Below are positions 24,731 to 34,439 of a DNA stretch of 64,000 nucleotides, one piece after another. The stretch spans positions 1 to 64,000 of the forward strand of contig NW_026251431.1 in assembly GCF_025118155.1 (NCBI RefSeq), in the 5' to 3' direction. The position numbers and the translations under genes are program-made. The notes beneath the pieces were generated by a model. That model was not told where the DNA came from, did not search any database, and saw only the letters and a program-made list of their open reading frames with translations. Numbering within the stretch: the stretch's first letter is position 1; every line of letters begins with the position of its first letter. Source of the stretch: Cokeromyces recurvatus. Taxonomy: Eukaryota; Mucoromycota; Mucoromycetes; Mucorales; Mucoraceae.

Positions 24731-25103
24731 CTCTGTGTATAACATCTTGTAAATAATATAAAACTTATTGACATCCAATCAATTAAATGTGTCAACTAAA
24801 TAAGATATCCTATCATTTCTAAATATTTATTTTATAACCTTGATAAAAAGGATTCAAGTCATCTTTGATTCAATAAAATAGACATAAGGAACCTATACTC
24901 AGATCAAACAATTTAAATCTTAAATCAGATTATTATAACACCCAATAGATAACCCATATAAATCAGTCTCTTGAGTCAACAAAATGTATATTTGAATACT
25001 AACAACGATTCATGGCTCATGTTCTTTGACAGCTATTTTTATTTCTTTGATTCAGGATTCATTAGTATAAATACAAGCAGTTGTTTAGACACAAAATAAT
25101 CTT
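24731..25103 (+). repeat. Left inner arm of the foldback element
   Basis: This is the inverted counterpart of 26250-26655, with frequent substitutions and small indels. Similarity is continuous by eye over the whole arm. Confidence 0.8.
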
Positions 25104-26249
25104 TAACCTTCAATTTTTATTTTTATTTTATTTTTATTTTATTTTATTTTTCTTTTATTAAGAAAAACAGTCTTAAACTATACTTCCTTTTGTTCCCTTT
25201 CTCTTTTCTATTTTCTTTCTCTTCTTATTTTTCTTTATTATATAACGTTCCATTACAATTATACTATATACAAATACGACAAACAATCATTATAGGCGAG
25301 GTATGAGAGCCAATATCACATATTTCATAAAACAAAGTAACGGTATATTAATGTATAATACATAAAGAAAGTATTATGCCTAAATGCATCAAAGAGACTT
25401 TCCAGATAAAAGCCAGTTAAACAGGGTATATATCTATTTAACTTATTGAAACTAAACACTCAATTTATAAACGGTTTTTACATGTTAACTTCAGAAATTA
25501 AATAACAAGCGTTATAATATGCATTTTTTATAACCTTTATATCATTAAAAAGAGAAACAACTAAGGGCTAATGAAGAGCTATAACCATATCTATAATATA
25601 TATATTACCTCTTATAAAAAGTATATCTAAACAAGAGTAAATTTGAACAATTATGTAGGCAATTTTGTGAGACAGTGAAATACCTTTTATGTACAAAAAA
25701 ATTGAATAACAGCAGGCAAAATTACAATCGCCGACTGTAAACAGTAGGAAATAAAGCGCATAGAAGCAATTATATAAGAAAGCAATAACATTATAAAACA
25801 AAACTTTAGCAATATATTGATCAATAAACAAGATGCCATACATATCATAGCACATACATCTAATAAACCATTGAAAAATATCCCTAAAAAGGAAATCGCG
25901 GAGTTTATAAAAATCACATTTCGCGCTCCGCCTTAAATTTAACTTAATATAGAAGGAAGAAGGAAGAAGGAAGGAAGGAAAAAAAAAGAAATAAATAAAT
26001 AAAAAAATAAATAAATAAATAAAGGAAAAAAAGGAAAGAAGATAGATAGACAGATGGATAGAGAGAGAAAGATTGAGAAAATAAAACCAGACAAGATAGA
26101 ATAAGATTGCAAAGGATAGGTGAAAATAGAGGAGTAGAGTTTGTGACAGTATGATTTAAAGAAGAGATAAAAAGAAGAAAAGAATGAGAATAAGAACAAA
26201 AGGAAGCTTAGTTTGAGATTGTTTATATAACGTAAAAAGAATAATAAAA

Positions 26250-26655
26250 AGACTATTTCGTGTCTATACAATTGCTTGTATTTATATTGATGAATCCTGA
26301 ATCAAAGAAATAAAAACAATTATAAAAAGATAAGTCATGAAACAGCGTTAGTATTGAGATATGCATTCTGATGATTCAAGAGACTGATATATGGGTTATT
26401 TATTGGGTGTTATAACTAAGTTTTAAATAAACAATTTATTGTTTAATTTAAGTATAGGTTCCTGATGTTTTTTACATTTTTATTTTATTGGATCAAAGAA
26501 GATTTGAATCCTTTATCAAGGTTATAGAAATAAATATTTAAAAATGACACGATGTCTTATAGCTGACATATTCAGATGATAGGATGCTGATAAGTTTTAT
26601 ATTATTTATAGGATGTTATATATGTTGTGGTTTACAGGTAAGATATGGATATAAT
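26250..26655 (-). repeat. Right inner arm of the foldback element
   Basis: This is the inverted, diverged copy of 24731-25103. Confidence 0.8.
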
Positions 26656-27236
26656 AAAATAGAAATAAAAATGAAAATGAAAAGAGAAATAGAAGAAGTA
26701 CGTTGAGGCTTGTCAATAAGTTTTATTAAGATAAAGATAAAAATGAATTCAATTATATTCAATTATAAAAAATAAAGATTAATAATGTAAGAGTTTTTAT
26801 ATTTTTTATGGATAAGGATGATGAGTAATAAGAAGATAAAAACATAACAAATTGTATTTGATAATATAATTATAGAATGATTATTAAGAGTTATAATTAT
26901 AGATATAGATATAAATTCATATCTTTTGTATGTATTTATTTTTTATAACTAATATGTGCACTCTGAGTAGAATCAATTATTACGTGTATTTGTATTATTC
27001 TTATTTTACCCCAGTTTAATTTATATAAAGATATTTTTATGAATCTATATTCAGCAGAACAATAATAGAAGAAAGTATATTTTTAGATGTAGGATTTTTA
27101 TTAATCATTCTTATATATAAAGATAAATATACTAAATATGTATATAGACAGAATTATCATAGAAGTACACTATATATTTTATTATGACTATTTGTCTTAT
27201 TTAAGTAATTTATAATTTTTACAACCACGACAATAT

Positions 27237-27256
27237 AATATACAGTATAATACGAT
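27237..27256. repeat. Target-site duplication, copy 1
   Basis: aatatacagtataatacgat is repeated exactly at 27455-27474 and flanks the LINE fragment. Confidence 0.85.
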
Positions 27257-27454
27257 TAAGAATTATTTTATTTATAACAAAAATTTAAACATGATGGAGA
27301 TAGTCAAGTTCAAAAAGTATAAGGCACATAGCAGGCCAACGAATCGTCCAGGCGGAAAAGACAGATGAGTTGAAAGCTGATGAGATTGGTGGCCTGCGTT
27401 TTTGTTTATTTGGCAGCTTATTCAAGATGAAGTACAAAGGGTCGGGTTCGGTCA
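27257..27454 (-). mobile_element. 5'-truncated LINE insertion
   Basis: This is a 198-bp insert, less AT-rich than its host. On the minus strand it encodes the last part of a LINE polyprotein: DPLYFILNKLP, then RWPAMCLILFELDYLHH and a stop. The same tail is seen in the fragment at 12674-13288. After the stop there is a short AT-rich 3' tail. Exact 20-bp direct repeats flank it (27237-27256 and 27455-27474), the signature of target-primed reverse transcription. It lies inside the right arm of the foldback element, so it inserted after that element. Confidence 0.85.
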
Positions 27455-27474
27455 AATATACAGTATAATACGAT
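27455..27474. repeat. Target-site duplication, copy 2
   Basis: Exact repeat of 27237-27256. Confidence 0.85.
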
Positions 27475-27765
27475 ATCTTAATATATATTCATTTATATAA
27501 TTTATCTTGTATTATGTAATTTATCTTTTTATAATATTACTCATGCTTATATCCAGAGCTTGTTCTATAACAATAAAGACGACTACAATCATAACACTAA
27601 TCTGTTCTTCGATCAGTTGACATCCTTAGCCAAAGGTATTCAATACGATAATTGACAAGAACAAATGTCAAGATTATAATTTGAGATAAATGCCATTTTT
27701 ATCTTTTTAAGAATATTATAAAGTTGAATTTAAAAGACAAAATTAGAAGAATTTGATTGGCTATG

Positions 27766-27774
27766 TCACGTGAC
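27766..27774 (+). promoter_or_regulatory. TCACGTGAC palindrome upstream of tRNA-Phe
   Basis: This E-box-like palindrome lies 54 bp before the tRNA start. The same nine bases lie 58 bp before the tRNA-Asn gene. It resembles the Cbf1/CDEI core (RTCACRTG) of yeasts; a role at tRNA genes is inference. Confidence 0.45.
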
Positions 27775-27828
27775 TCGCTGCCTTTTTATTTGCTTATAAT
27801 TTATTTAAATACGTTTCATACATGAAAA

Positions 27829-27901
27829 GCGGGTATAGCTCAGCTGGGAGAGCGTTAGACTGAAGATCTAAAGGTCAGGTGTTCGATCCACCTTAGCCGC
27901 A
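27829..27901 (+). tRNA. trnF(GAA): tRNA-Phe (GAA)
   Basis: The 73-nt cloverleaf has a GCTC/GAGC D stem, anticodon arm TTAGA-CTGAAGA-TCTAA with anticodon GAA, T arm AGGTG-TTCGATC-CACCT and discriminator A. There is no intron. The acceptor stem GCGGGTA / TAGCCGC has a G-G mismatch at pair 5-68, which is unusual and may lower function. A T8 run follows at once as a Pol III terminator. Confidence 0.92.
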
Positions 27902-27902
27902 A

Positions 27903-27910
27903 TTTTTTTT
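27903..27910 (+). terminator. Pol III terminator of tRNA-Phe
   Basis: A run of eight T starts 2 nt after the tRNA 3' end. Confidence 0.8.
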
Positions 27911-29201
27911 CTTGATGCTGTTCTTGAGTGCATTTTTTTTTTATATAGCACAAAATAATAAAGATATCCTTTTTTTTTCTAATTATTATATTTCAATACA
28001 TACCACACTGATCCAGACAAACTAGTATTTAATAATATAGTACAATTTGAATGCGACTGTTGAGTAAAAATGATAATTCTGTATACTTGATTGAACAAAC
28101 ATCTTATTTTATTTTATATACAAGCTTGATATAATCTTTATTTAGCATATGCTTATGTTAGAAAAGATAGTTTATTATAGAGATATATATAGTTTACATT
28201 TTATGTTTAATATATTCTAAAGCTAGTTTATGATGTATTATGCGGGGAGAGGGGAGAGAGAAATAAAGTCTAAATACGGCTCATTCAATACAGAGATAGC
28301 TTAATACTCGTCTGTTGTGTTAATGATATCGTTTATTATTATTGATTAGCTTAAATAACATGATGTTCAAAACTTAATACAAGTAAACGATACTACGCAA
28401 TTAAGCGTATTTAATTAGAATAGCTATGTATAATATTTAATCAATAACAGTAAATTCAAAGCAAAAAAAGAAAAAAAAAATACTAAGTGTATCAAGGCAC
28501 TGTGCCTGAAGAAACAAAACTGTATCAAATAATATTGTACGCTGGTGTTTAATTTAGTTGAATCAGGGTTGTACGTACCTTAGATGCCAAATAGAGATTG
28601 GTTACTATCACTTCCCATTGGATCGAACATTCCTGATATAGGATCAATACATTGATAAAAGATGCTTATTAAAACAACTATAAAAAGGTGCTGATTATTT
28701 CGAGAATAACAAGGATGTTCTCTTTAAAAAAAAAAAAATAATGTAACAGATTTTCACTAACTTTTACTGCGTCTATTATTATTAATTATTTTACCGATCT
28801 AACAATTGTAAAAAGAGGAGTGTTATAATAAATATGTGACAATAAAAAAGGAATTATAAATACTGATATGAAAAATAAGAGAAATCATCTTTGTGTTTTC
28901 TTCTTATTAAAGATTCAACTATATTATCTTATTAGTATTAAGTAATACTCTAACATCAGGCGTTAAGCACGACAAGAAACAGTTGACTACAAAATAATGA
29001 AGAAGCATATTTTTTTCTTATAGTGTACTGTAGAAATGTATTAAGGTATAATTCATTTAAATGGTAGTGTACTAAAACCTATTACTATTGTTTTTTGTTT
29101 TGTTTTTTCTTTTCAATCAAGTACAATACTAAAGAAGAAATTATAGTAGTATTCAATTTAATTACAACGATATTTGTTGTTATACGGCATTATTGGTTAG
29201 C

Positions 29202-29247
<46 letters not shown>

Positions 29248-29830
29248 AGCAAAAGATATTCATTACAAGCAATTCTATTGCGATACAAGTAGTAGTCTTG
29301 TATACATGCATAATAAGCAAAATTGTTATCATAAAAGGAAAAAAAAAAGGAGGCGTAGTTATTGAGCAGTTATTGTTAATAAGTTTCTTTAGAATTCATT
29401 GTTTTCAAGTATGTTACAACAAACTTAAAAAAAAAAAAAAAAAAAAACGTACGATAATACAATGATAGAATCTATCATGTTTATCGTTGTCACTTTTTTT
29501 TTCTTTTTTTTTTTCTTTCCACTTTAAATATAATAGTAATAAATGTTATTTTATATATTTTGTATTTGAGATATACGATATTAATAAATAAAATAAAGTG
29601 CAAAAATCTAGATTTTTTTTTTTTTTTTTTTTTTTTTGAAAATAGGTTTGATGGTTGCAATTAATACATTACATTGATGCTTGTGTAAGTGCTACAATAC
29701 ATAAATAAATTCTATTCATCTCCCGCCATCAAATGTAGTAGTATACATACAACTGTGATTGTATACATTTGTTTCAGATCTAGCTTATCTCTCCTCTTCT
29801 TTTTCTTTATTTTGTTTATCTAAAAATACA
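27911..29830. other. Gene-poor stretch before the G-alpha gene
   Basis: No supported gene is seen. The stretch contains poly(T) tracts at about 29206-29245 and 29612-29637 and poly(A) near 29427. The only open frames here run through these tracts. Confidence 0.5.
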
Positions 29831-31066
29831 ATGGGTTGCTGTTCATCTATAGAAGTTGGGGATAATGATACTTATAATAAATTCAGAAATGAAGAAATAG
29901 AAAGCCAACTCAGGATGGAGAAACTAAATAGTAAAAATGAAGTCAAGTTATTATTACTCGGTAACATTATGCTTTCTTCCATCTCATCATCATGTCAATA
30001 ATTAATCTCCCCCTTTTTTTTTTTTTTTTTTTTTTTTTACAATTAATAAATAGGCGCTGGTGAATCCGGGAAATCAACTATACTCAAACAAATGAAACTC
30101 ATTCACGACGGTGGATTCTCAAAGGATGAAAGAGAAGCTTACAAAGAAATCATCTTTAGTAATGCCATCCAATCGATCCATGTTCTCTTGGAATCTATGC
30201 AAGATTTAGGTATTTCTTTAGGCGATCCACAAAGGAATCAGGGCTTTTTTGAATTTATCATGCAACAAAAGGTCAATAATACTATGCAACCTGACATTAT
30301 TAGAGCTATTCAATCTTTATGGCAAGATAAGGGTGTTCAAGAGACGTTTAAACGAAGAAACGAATTCCAATTAAATGATTCTGCTTCATAGTAATTAAAA
30401 TATGTTACACATACACACACACGAAAAAAGGATATACATACTTATTTTTATATATTTGAATTTAGTTATTTTGAATCAATAGATCGTATAGGTGGAGCCC
30501 ATTATGTTCCTACAGATCAAGATATATTACGCTCTCGTGTAAAGACAACAGGCATTACAGAGAGTCGATTTAACTTTGGGACACTTACGTACCGTATGTT
30601 TGATGTAGGAGGACAACGTTCAGAACGTAAGAAATGGATTCATTGCTTTGAGGATGTGACAGCCGTCATCTTTATGGTAGCCATCTCTGAATATGACCAG
30701 GTGTTGATTGAAGATGAAACGGTGAATCGTATGCAGGAGGCCCTAACGTTATTTGACTCGATTTGTAACTCACGATGGTTTGAAAGGACATCGACTATCT
30801 TATTTCTAAACAAAACAGACCTCTTTCGTGAAAAGTTACCTACCAGTCCTCTTTCCATTTATTTCCCTGATTACAAAGGGGAGGCTGATTTTGATCAGGC
30901 ATGTGATTATTTAACACAAAGATTCGTTTCCCTCAATTCTTCGTCCGATAAACAAGTCTACACGCATTTAACATGTGCAACAGATACAGAACAAGTTAAA
31001 TTTGTCATGACAGCCGTGAATGACATTATCTTGCAAGCAAATTTAAGAAATGTGGGTTTAATTTAA
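29831..31066 (+). CDS. Heterotrimeric G-protein alpha subunit
   Basis: G-alpha subunits bind and hydrolyse GTP and relay receptor signals at the plasma membrane, in fungi mostly to cAMP and MAPK pathways. Three exons (29831-29960, 30054-30390, 30466-31066) give about 355 aa. All G motifs are present: GAGESGKST (P-loop), RVKTTGI (switch I with the catalytic Arg), [12 protein letters not shown] (switch II), NKTD (usually NKxD) and TCATDT. The start MGCC carries the N-myristoylation Gly2 and palmitoylation Cys3/4. The C terminus NVGLI lacks the Cys at position -4 seen in Gi-type proteins, so pertussis toxin should not modify it. It converges on RAD21 with 222 bp between stops. Which fungal Gpa subgroup it belongs to cannot be decided by eye. 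Confidence 0.97.
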
Positions 31067-31288
31067 TAAATACCCCAATCCCACCTCTCTCTCTCTTTTT
31101 ATATATATACATATATACATATATACATGTACACATATATACATATATAAAACCAAAGAAACACATACATACATACATACATACATACAGTCACACACAC
31201 ACACACCTTATTTATTTTTGATATATTTATATAGATGTGTATTTATATATTTATGTATTCATATATATTTATAAACTTGCCCTTTCAT
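31067..31288. repeat. Convergent spacer with TATATACA/CATA microsatellites
   Basis: AT, ACATAT and CATA repeats, plus CA repeats, lie between the stop codons of G-alpha and RAD21. This is probably shared 3' UTR. Confidence 0.7.
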
Positions 31289-33025
31289 TTATTGAACAAA
31301 AGTAGTGCAAGCATTCATTTGAATCTCACCAAATGGACGATCTTGTTTAACCTTAATTTTATCCTTTGTAGATAACAATAAAATATCATAAAAGAGTCTA
31401 GCAGCATCAGCTCGATTAGTAGAGTGCATAGGTGCTAATTCTCCAAATTTAATTGTTTCTCTAGAAACAAATTGAGTTTCGAGTTTTTCAAGTGTTTCTC
31501 TTGTACTTGTATTTAATGTTTGTGTCATAAATCCATTCTCTTCTTCAAATTCACCCATATCCTAAATATAAAAGTGAGTAATAGTAATAATAATAAAAAG
31601 GAGAGATTGAATTGAATCATTGTTATTTACAGTATTGAAATGAGCTGCCATGGCATCTTGATTAAATTCTCCTGCATCAAAATCACCTCCATCATCAAAT
31701 TGAAAAGCTCTTTGCAAATCAGCACCTTCTTCTTCCATAATACGTGGTTCCTTTTCAATTTGACCTAACGCTTGAGATGCACGTCTCTTGCGATTGAATT
31801 GTTCAAACATGGTCTCAAGTTCATGACCTAATGAACCAAGAGGTGCGGTCAACTTGACTACCTCCTTTGTTCCCTTTGCCATGTCAAATCCTGTTTCTTT
31901 AGTTACAATTGTACTTGTATCATTAGCATAACGACGTAAATCCTCTTGTGGAATTTCTGTTACTTTATCTACAACAAGTCTTTTACGACGACGCACAACG
32001 GGTTGCTCTACATCCATATCAAATAATTGAGTATCTTCAACAATGCCTGCTTGCATCAATGTATCATCCTCATTAGGTAAATTAAATTGTTCAATGGCTG
32101 CTGCATTAGGCGCTTCAAGATCTTGATCAGCAACATCAAAATCAAAATCAATAGTGTCGTTAAAGAGTCCATTGTCATTCAAATTCATTTCTTTCATGGG
32201 ATCAGCAATGGCATCCATGTCAAAGGCAGTATCAGCAAATCCTGGTTCATTGTCACGACGACCTACTTCAACGCCACCTAGACCACGACCTGTTTCGTAG
32301 TTACCAAAACTAAAGTCGTTAAGGGTAATATCTTGAGACATATCGACAAAGCTATCTAAAATAGGATCACGTTCATCTAAAGCGGTACCTCCACTAACAA
32401 ATAAAAAAAAAAAAAAAAAAAGGAGAAGAAGAAGAAGAAAGTAAATAAATAAATAAATGTATTCATCAGTAGGCTGTTTATGTTGTTGTTTACTTTATGT
32501 TGAAGGGTAGATCAGGAAGTAAAATGTCGAATTCAGTTAATTTATTTTGTAATGTAATGGTATTTACGTTGGCAATAGTATGATGAATATCAGGCATGTT
32601 TACATCTCCCTTTTTAAAAGCCTATAATACGATAATAATAAAAAAATTTAGATGAAAAAAAAATAGATATGAAGACATATTTCTTACCAACTTAATCTTG
32701 ACAAGTGCTTCATTACAATCTTCTAATAAATATTTAGTTTTTCTTGAAAAAATACGAACGACACCAAGCAATAATTGACCAGAAACACGAAGTGCAATAG
32801 GTTCCTCTTCTTGGTTTGTCTTGATGGCATCTAAACAACAACAACAAAAGTTAAGGGAAAGAGTTAATGCGTCACTAAGGAATGAAATCTTTTTATTCTT
32901 GTACCAATTGTCTTTTCAAGATTAGTTTGTAAGAATTGAGACTTTGAAATCTTTCTTTCCCAATGAGAAGCTAACCAAACACGAGCCAATGGCCCTTGTT
33001 TTATTCTTAATTGATCAGAAAGCAT
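31289..33025 (-). CDS. RAD21: Cohesin kleisin subunit Rad21/Scc1
   Basis: The kleisin bridges the SMC1-SMC3 heads to close the cohesin ring in the nucleus. Five exons run minus: 32905-33025, 32688-32830, 32494-32621, 31631-32393 and 31289-31561. The N-terminal kleisin domain starts [19 protein letters not shown] with HWERKISK and [15 protein letters not shown], all typical. The middle is acidic and disordered, with the [13 protein letters not shown] motif found in Rad21 proteins. The C-terminal winged helix has [27 protein letters not shown] and a final Gly-Glu-Ile stretch. The length of about 475 aa is at the short end for the family. The mitotic form is favoured over Rec8 by the conserved N and C termini, but this is not certain. 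Confidence 0.93.
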
Positions 33026-33109
33026 CAGTTAAAAAAAAAAAAAAAAGAATAGAAAAAAGATTTAAAAAAAAAAAAAATTATAGATAGTTTAATATTTCAC
33101 GCGGCAACA

Positions 33110-33163
33110 AAAAAAAAAAAAAAAAAAAAAAAAATAAAATAAAATAAAATAAAAAAAAAAAAC
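33110..33163. repeat. Poly(A) and TAAAA repeats upstream of RAD21
   Basis: Runs of A interrupted by TAAAA units lie within 140 bp of the RAD21 start. A poly(dA:dT) promoter element is possible. Confidence 0.6.
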
Positions 33164-33230
33164 TAATAATTATAATAGTTATAATACGCGCAACAAGACG
33201 CGTCACATGAATTTCCCCTTATTATTATTA

Positions 33231-33365
33231 TTATCCATCTTTACACATATCACTTATACATTCACATGAACCAGCAATTTTACCAGTAGATAACCAAATA
33301 TCAAGAGCAAAGGCAACAGTTTCTGCACAATTAAAACCTAAAACAATATCCTGAATGGTAGTCAT
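33231..33365 (-). CDS. Possible small protein or exon upstream of RAD21
   Basis: A 44-codon minus-strand frame begins MTTIQDIVLGFNCAET and ends CISDMCKDG. Its composition (four Cys, balanced residues, a hydrophobic FALDIWL stretch) looks more protein-like than the surrounding AT-rich DNA. A GT...CAG pair (about 33348-33391) could make it the last exon of a slightly longer gene. It could also be an upstream ORF in the RAD21 leader. No homologue comes to mind. Confidence 0.25.
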   Translation of the reverse strand: MTTIQDIVLGFNCAETVAFALDIWLSTGKIAGSCECISDMCKDG

Positions 33366-34439
33366 AAGGAAAAAGTAATGATAAAATTACCTTGAATGTT
33401 GAGCTGGAATAGTTTGATTAGCTAAGAAATTAGGAGAGACGATCGATATTCTGTGCTTTTAAGAAAGTCTTTACATTGTTTATAATTATGAGGAAATACA
33501 GTTTTATATATATAAAAGGGAATATAGCATTGCATATCCTTGTTTAGGTTATTCAGAATGTAAACAAGTAATTTGATATTAATATATGCATATATATTAA
33601 TGACTTACTTCAACATGCCACGCAAAAAGTTGATTTCCGCATATCCCAAAGAATAAAAGTAAAGTGTATTTACATGGTGTATACCATTGTTGTAAAGTAA
33701 AAAAAGAAAAAAAAAAAAGACCTTTGTTTTTTTTTAATATTTGTTTGACAATAGATACCACGATTACTTAACATGGGTTGTTCCTATATAAAAATATTCC
33801 AACTTCAACATAGAACACTTTACAATAGGATTTTTAATATTGGACTTGTTCTTCTAAATTTAGAAGGTAGATCAGATAAGATTTATATAAAAAGTAATAA
33901 AACTACTAATAACAATCAATCCGGTGGAATCACTTTGACCGGGCCCGTTCATGATTGATCCAAGGTTGTACCGCTATTTTCTTTTTTTTTTTTATTTTTT
34001 TTTAAAAAAAAAGAGTGGTTATTATAAATACATATATACTGTGTACTACCCGATCATAATAAGTATGCATATATACATGAAAGGCAATGTGAAACCCTTC
34101 TAAAATCAATTAAATAATAACAGTATAATACTAAAGATATGTTTCATACAATAGTAGTTGATTGTTACACTTTATTATTGTATTGTGTACATTATCATAT
34201 TATCTAATAAATGTTATAACAGTGTGTGTGTGTATGCATATAAAGTTAGTTAAGATATAGTTTTAATTTAACGCTTATAATCGAACCTATTCCTTATTGA
34301 TATCAAACTATCATTATTTTCACACACACACACACACACATGCATATATACGTGTATTATATATAATAGATAATAGATTAGATTATAGCCTTTCTCTTTT
34401 CTTTTCTTTTCTTTTCTTTCTTTTTTCTAATAATAAAAG
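33366..34439. other. Divergent spacer upstream of the permease
   Basis: The stretch is AT-rich with GT/CA microsatellites (34221-34231, 34321-34340) and a pyrimidine tract (CTTTT repeats, 34394-34425) just before the permease start. No gene is supported. Confidence 0.5.

Larger units (their letters stand above)
24632..27573. mobile_element. Large foldback (long inverted repeat) element
   Basis: The ends are inverted: gttatagaacaagc at 24636 is mirrored by gcttgttctataac ending near 27572. The two inner arms, about 24731-25103 and 26250-26655, are diverged inverted copies some 370-400 bp long. Matching words in reverse complement include tttctttgattcaggattcat, aaatattta and cccaata.ataacccatata. 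The 1.15-kb centre has no recognisable gene. The right arm is longer because of inserted DNA, including a truncated LINE. No transposase is seen, so this is a non-autonomous or foldback element. I did not find a clear target duplication. Confidence 0.75.

Noticed and set aside
25568..26271. Hydrophobic minus-strand frames in the centre of the foldback element
   Set aside because: The composition follows AT-rich and AAG/AAT microsatellite DNA (Phe/Leu/Ile/Ser runs). No transporter motif is present.
29095..29465. Frames running through poly(T) and poly(A)
   Set aside because: They consist largely of homopolymer-encoded Phe and Lys runs.
33773..33958. 61-codon plus-strand frame
   Set aside because: There is no family likeness and the composition is that of the spacer.
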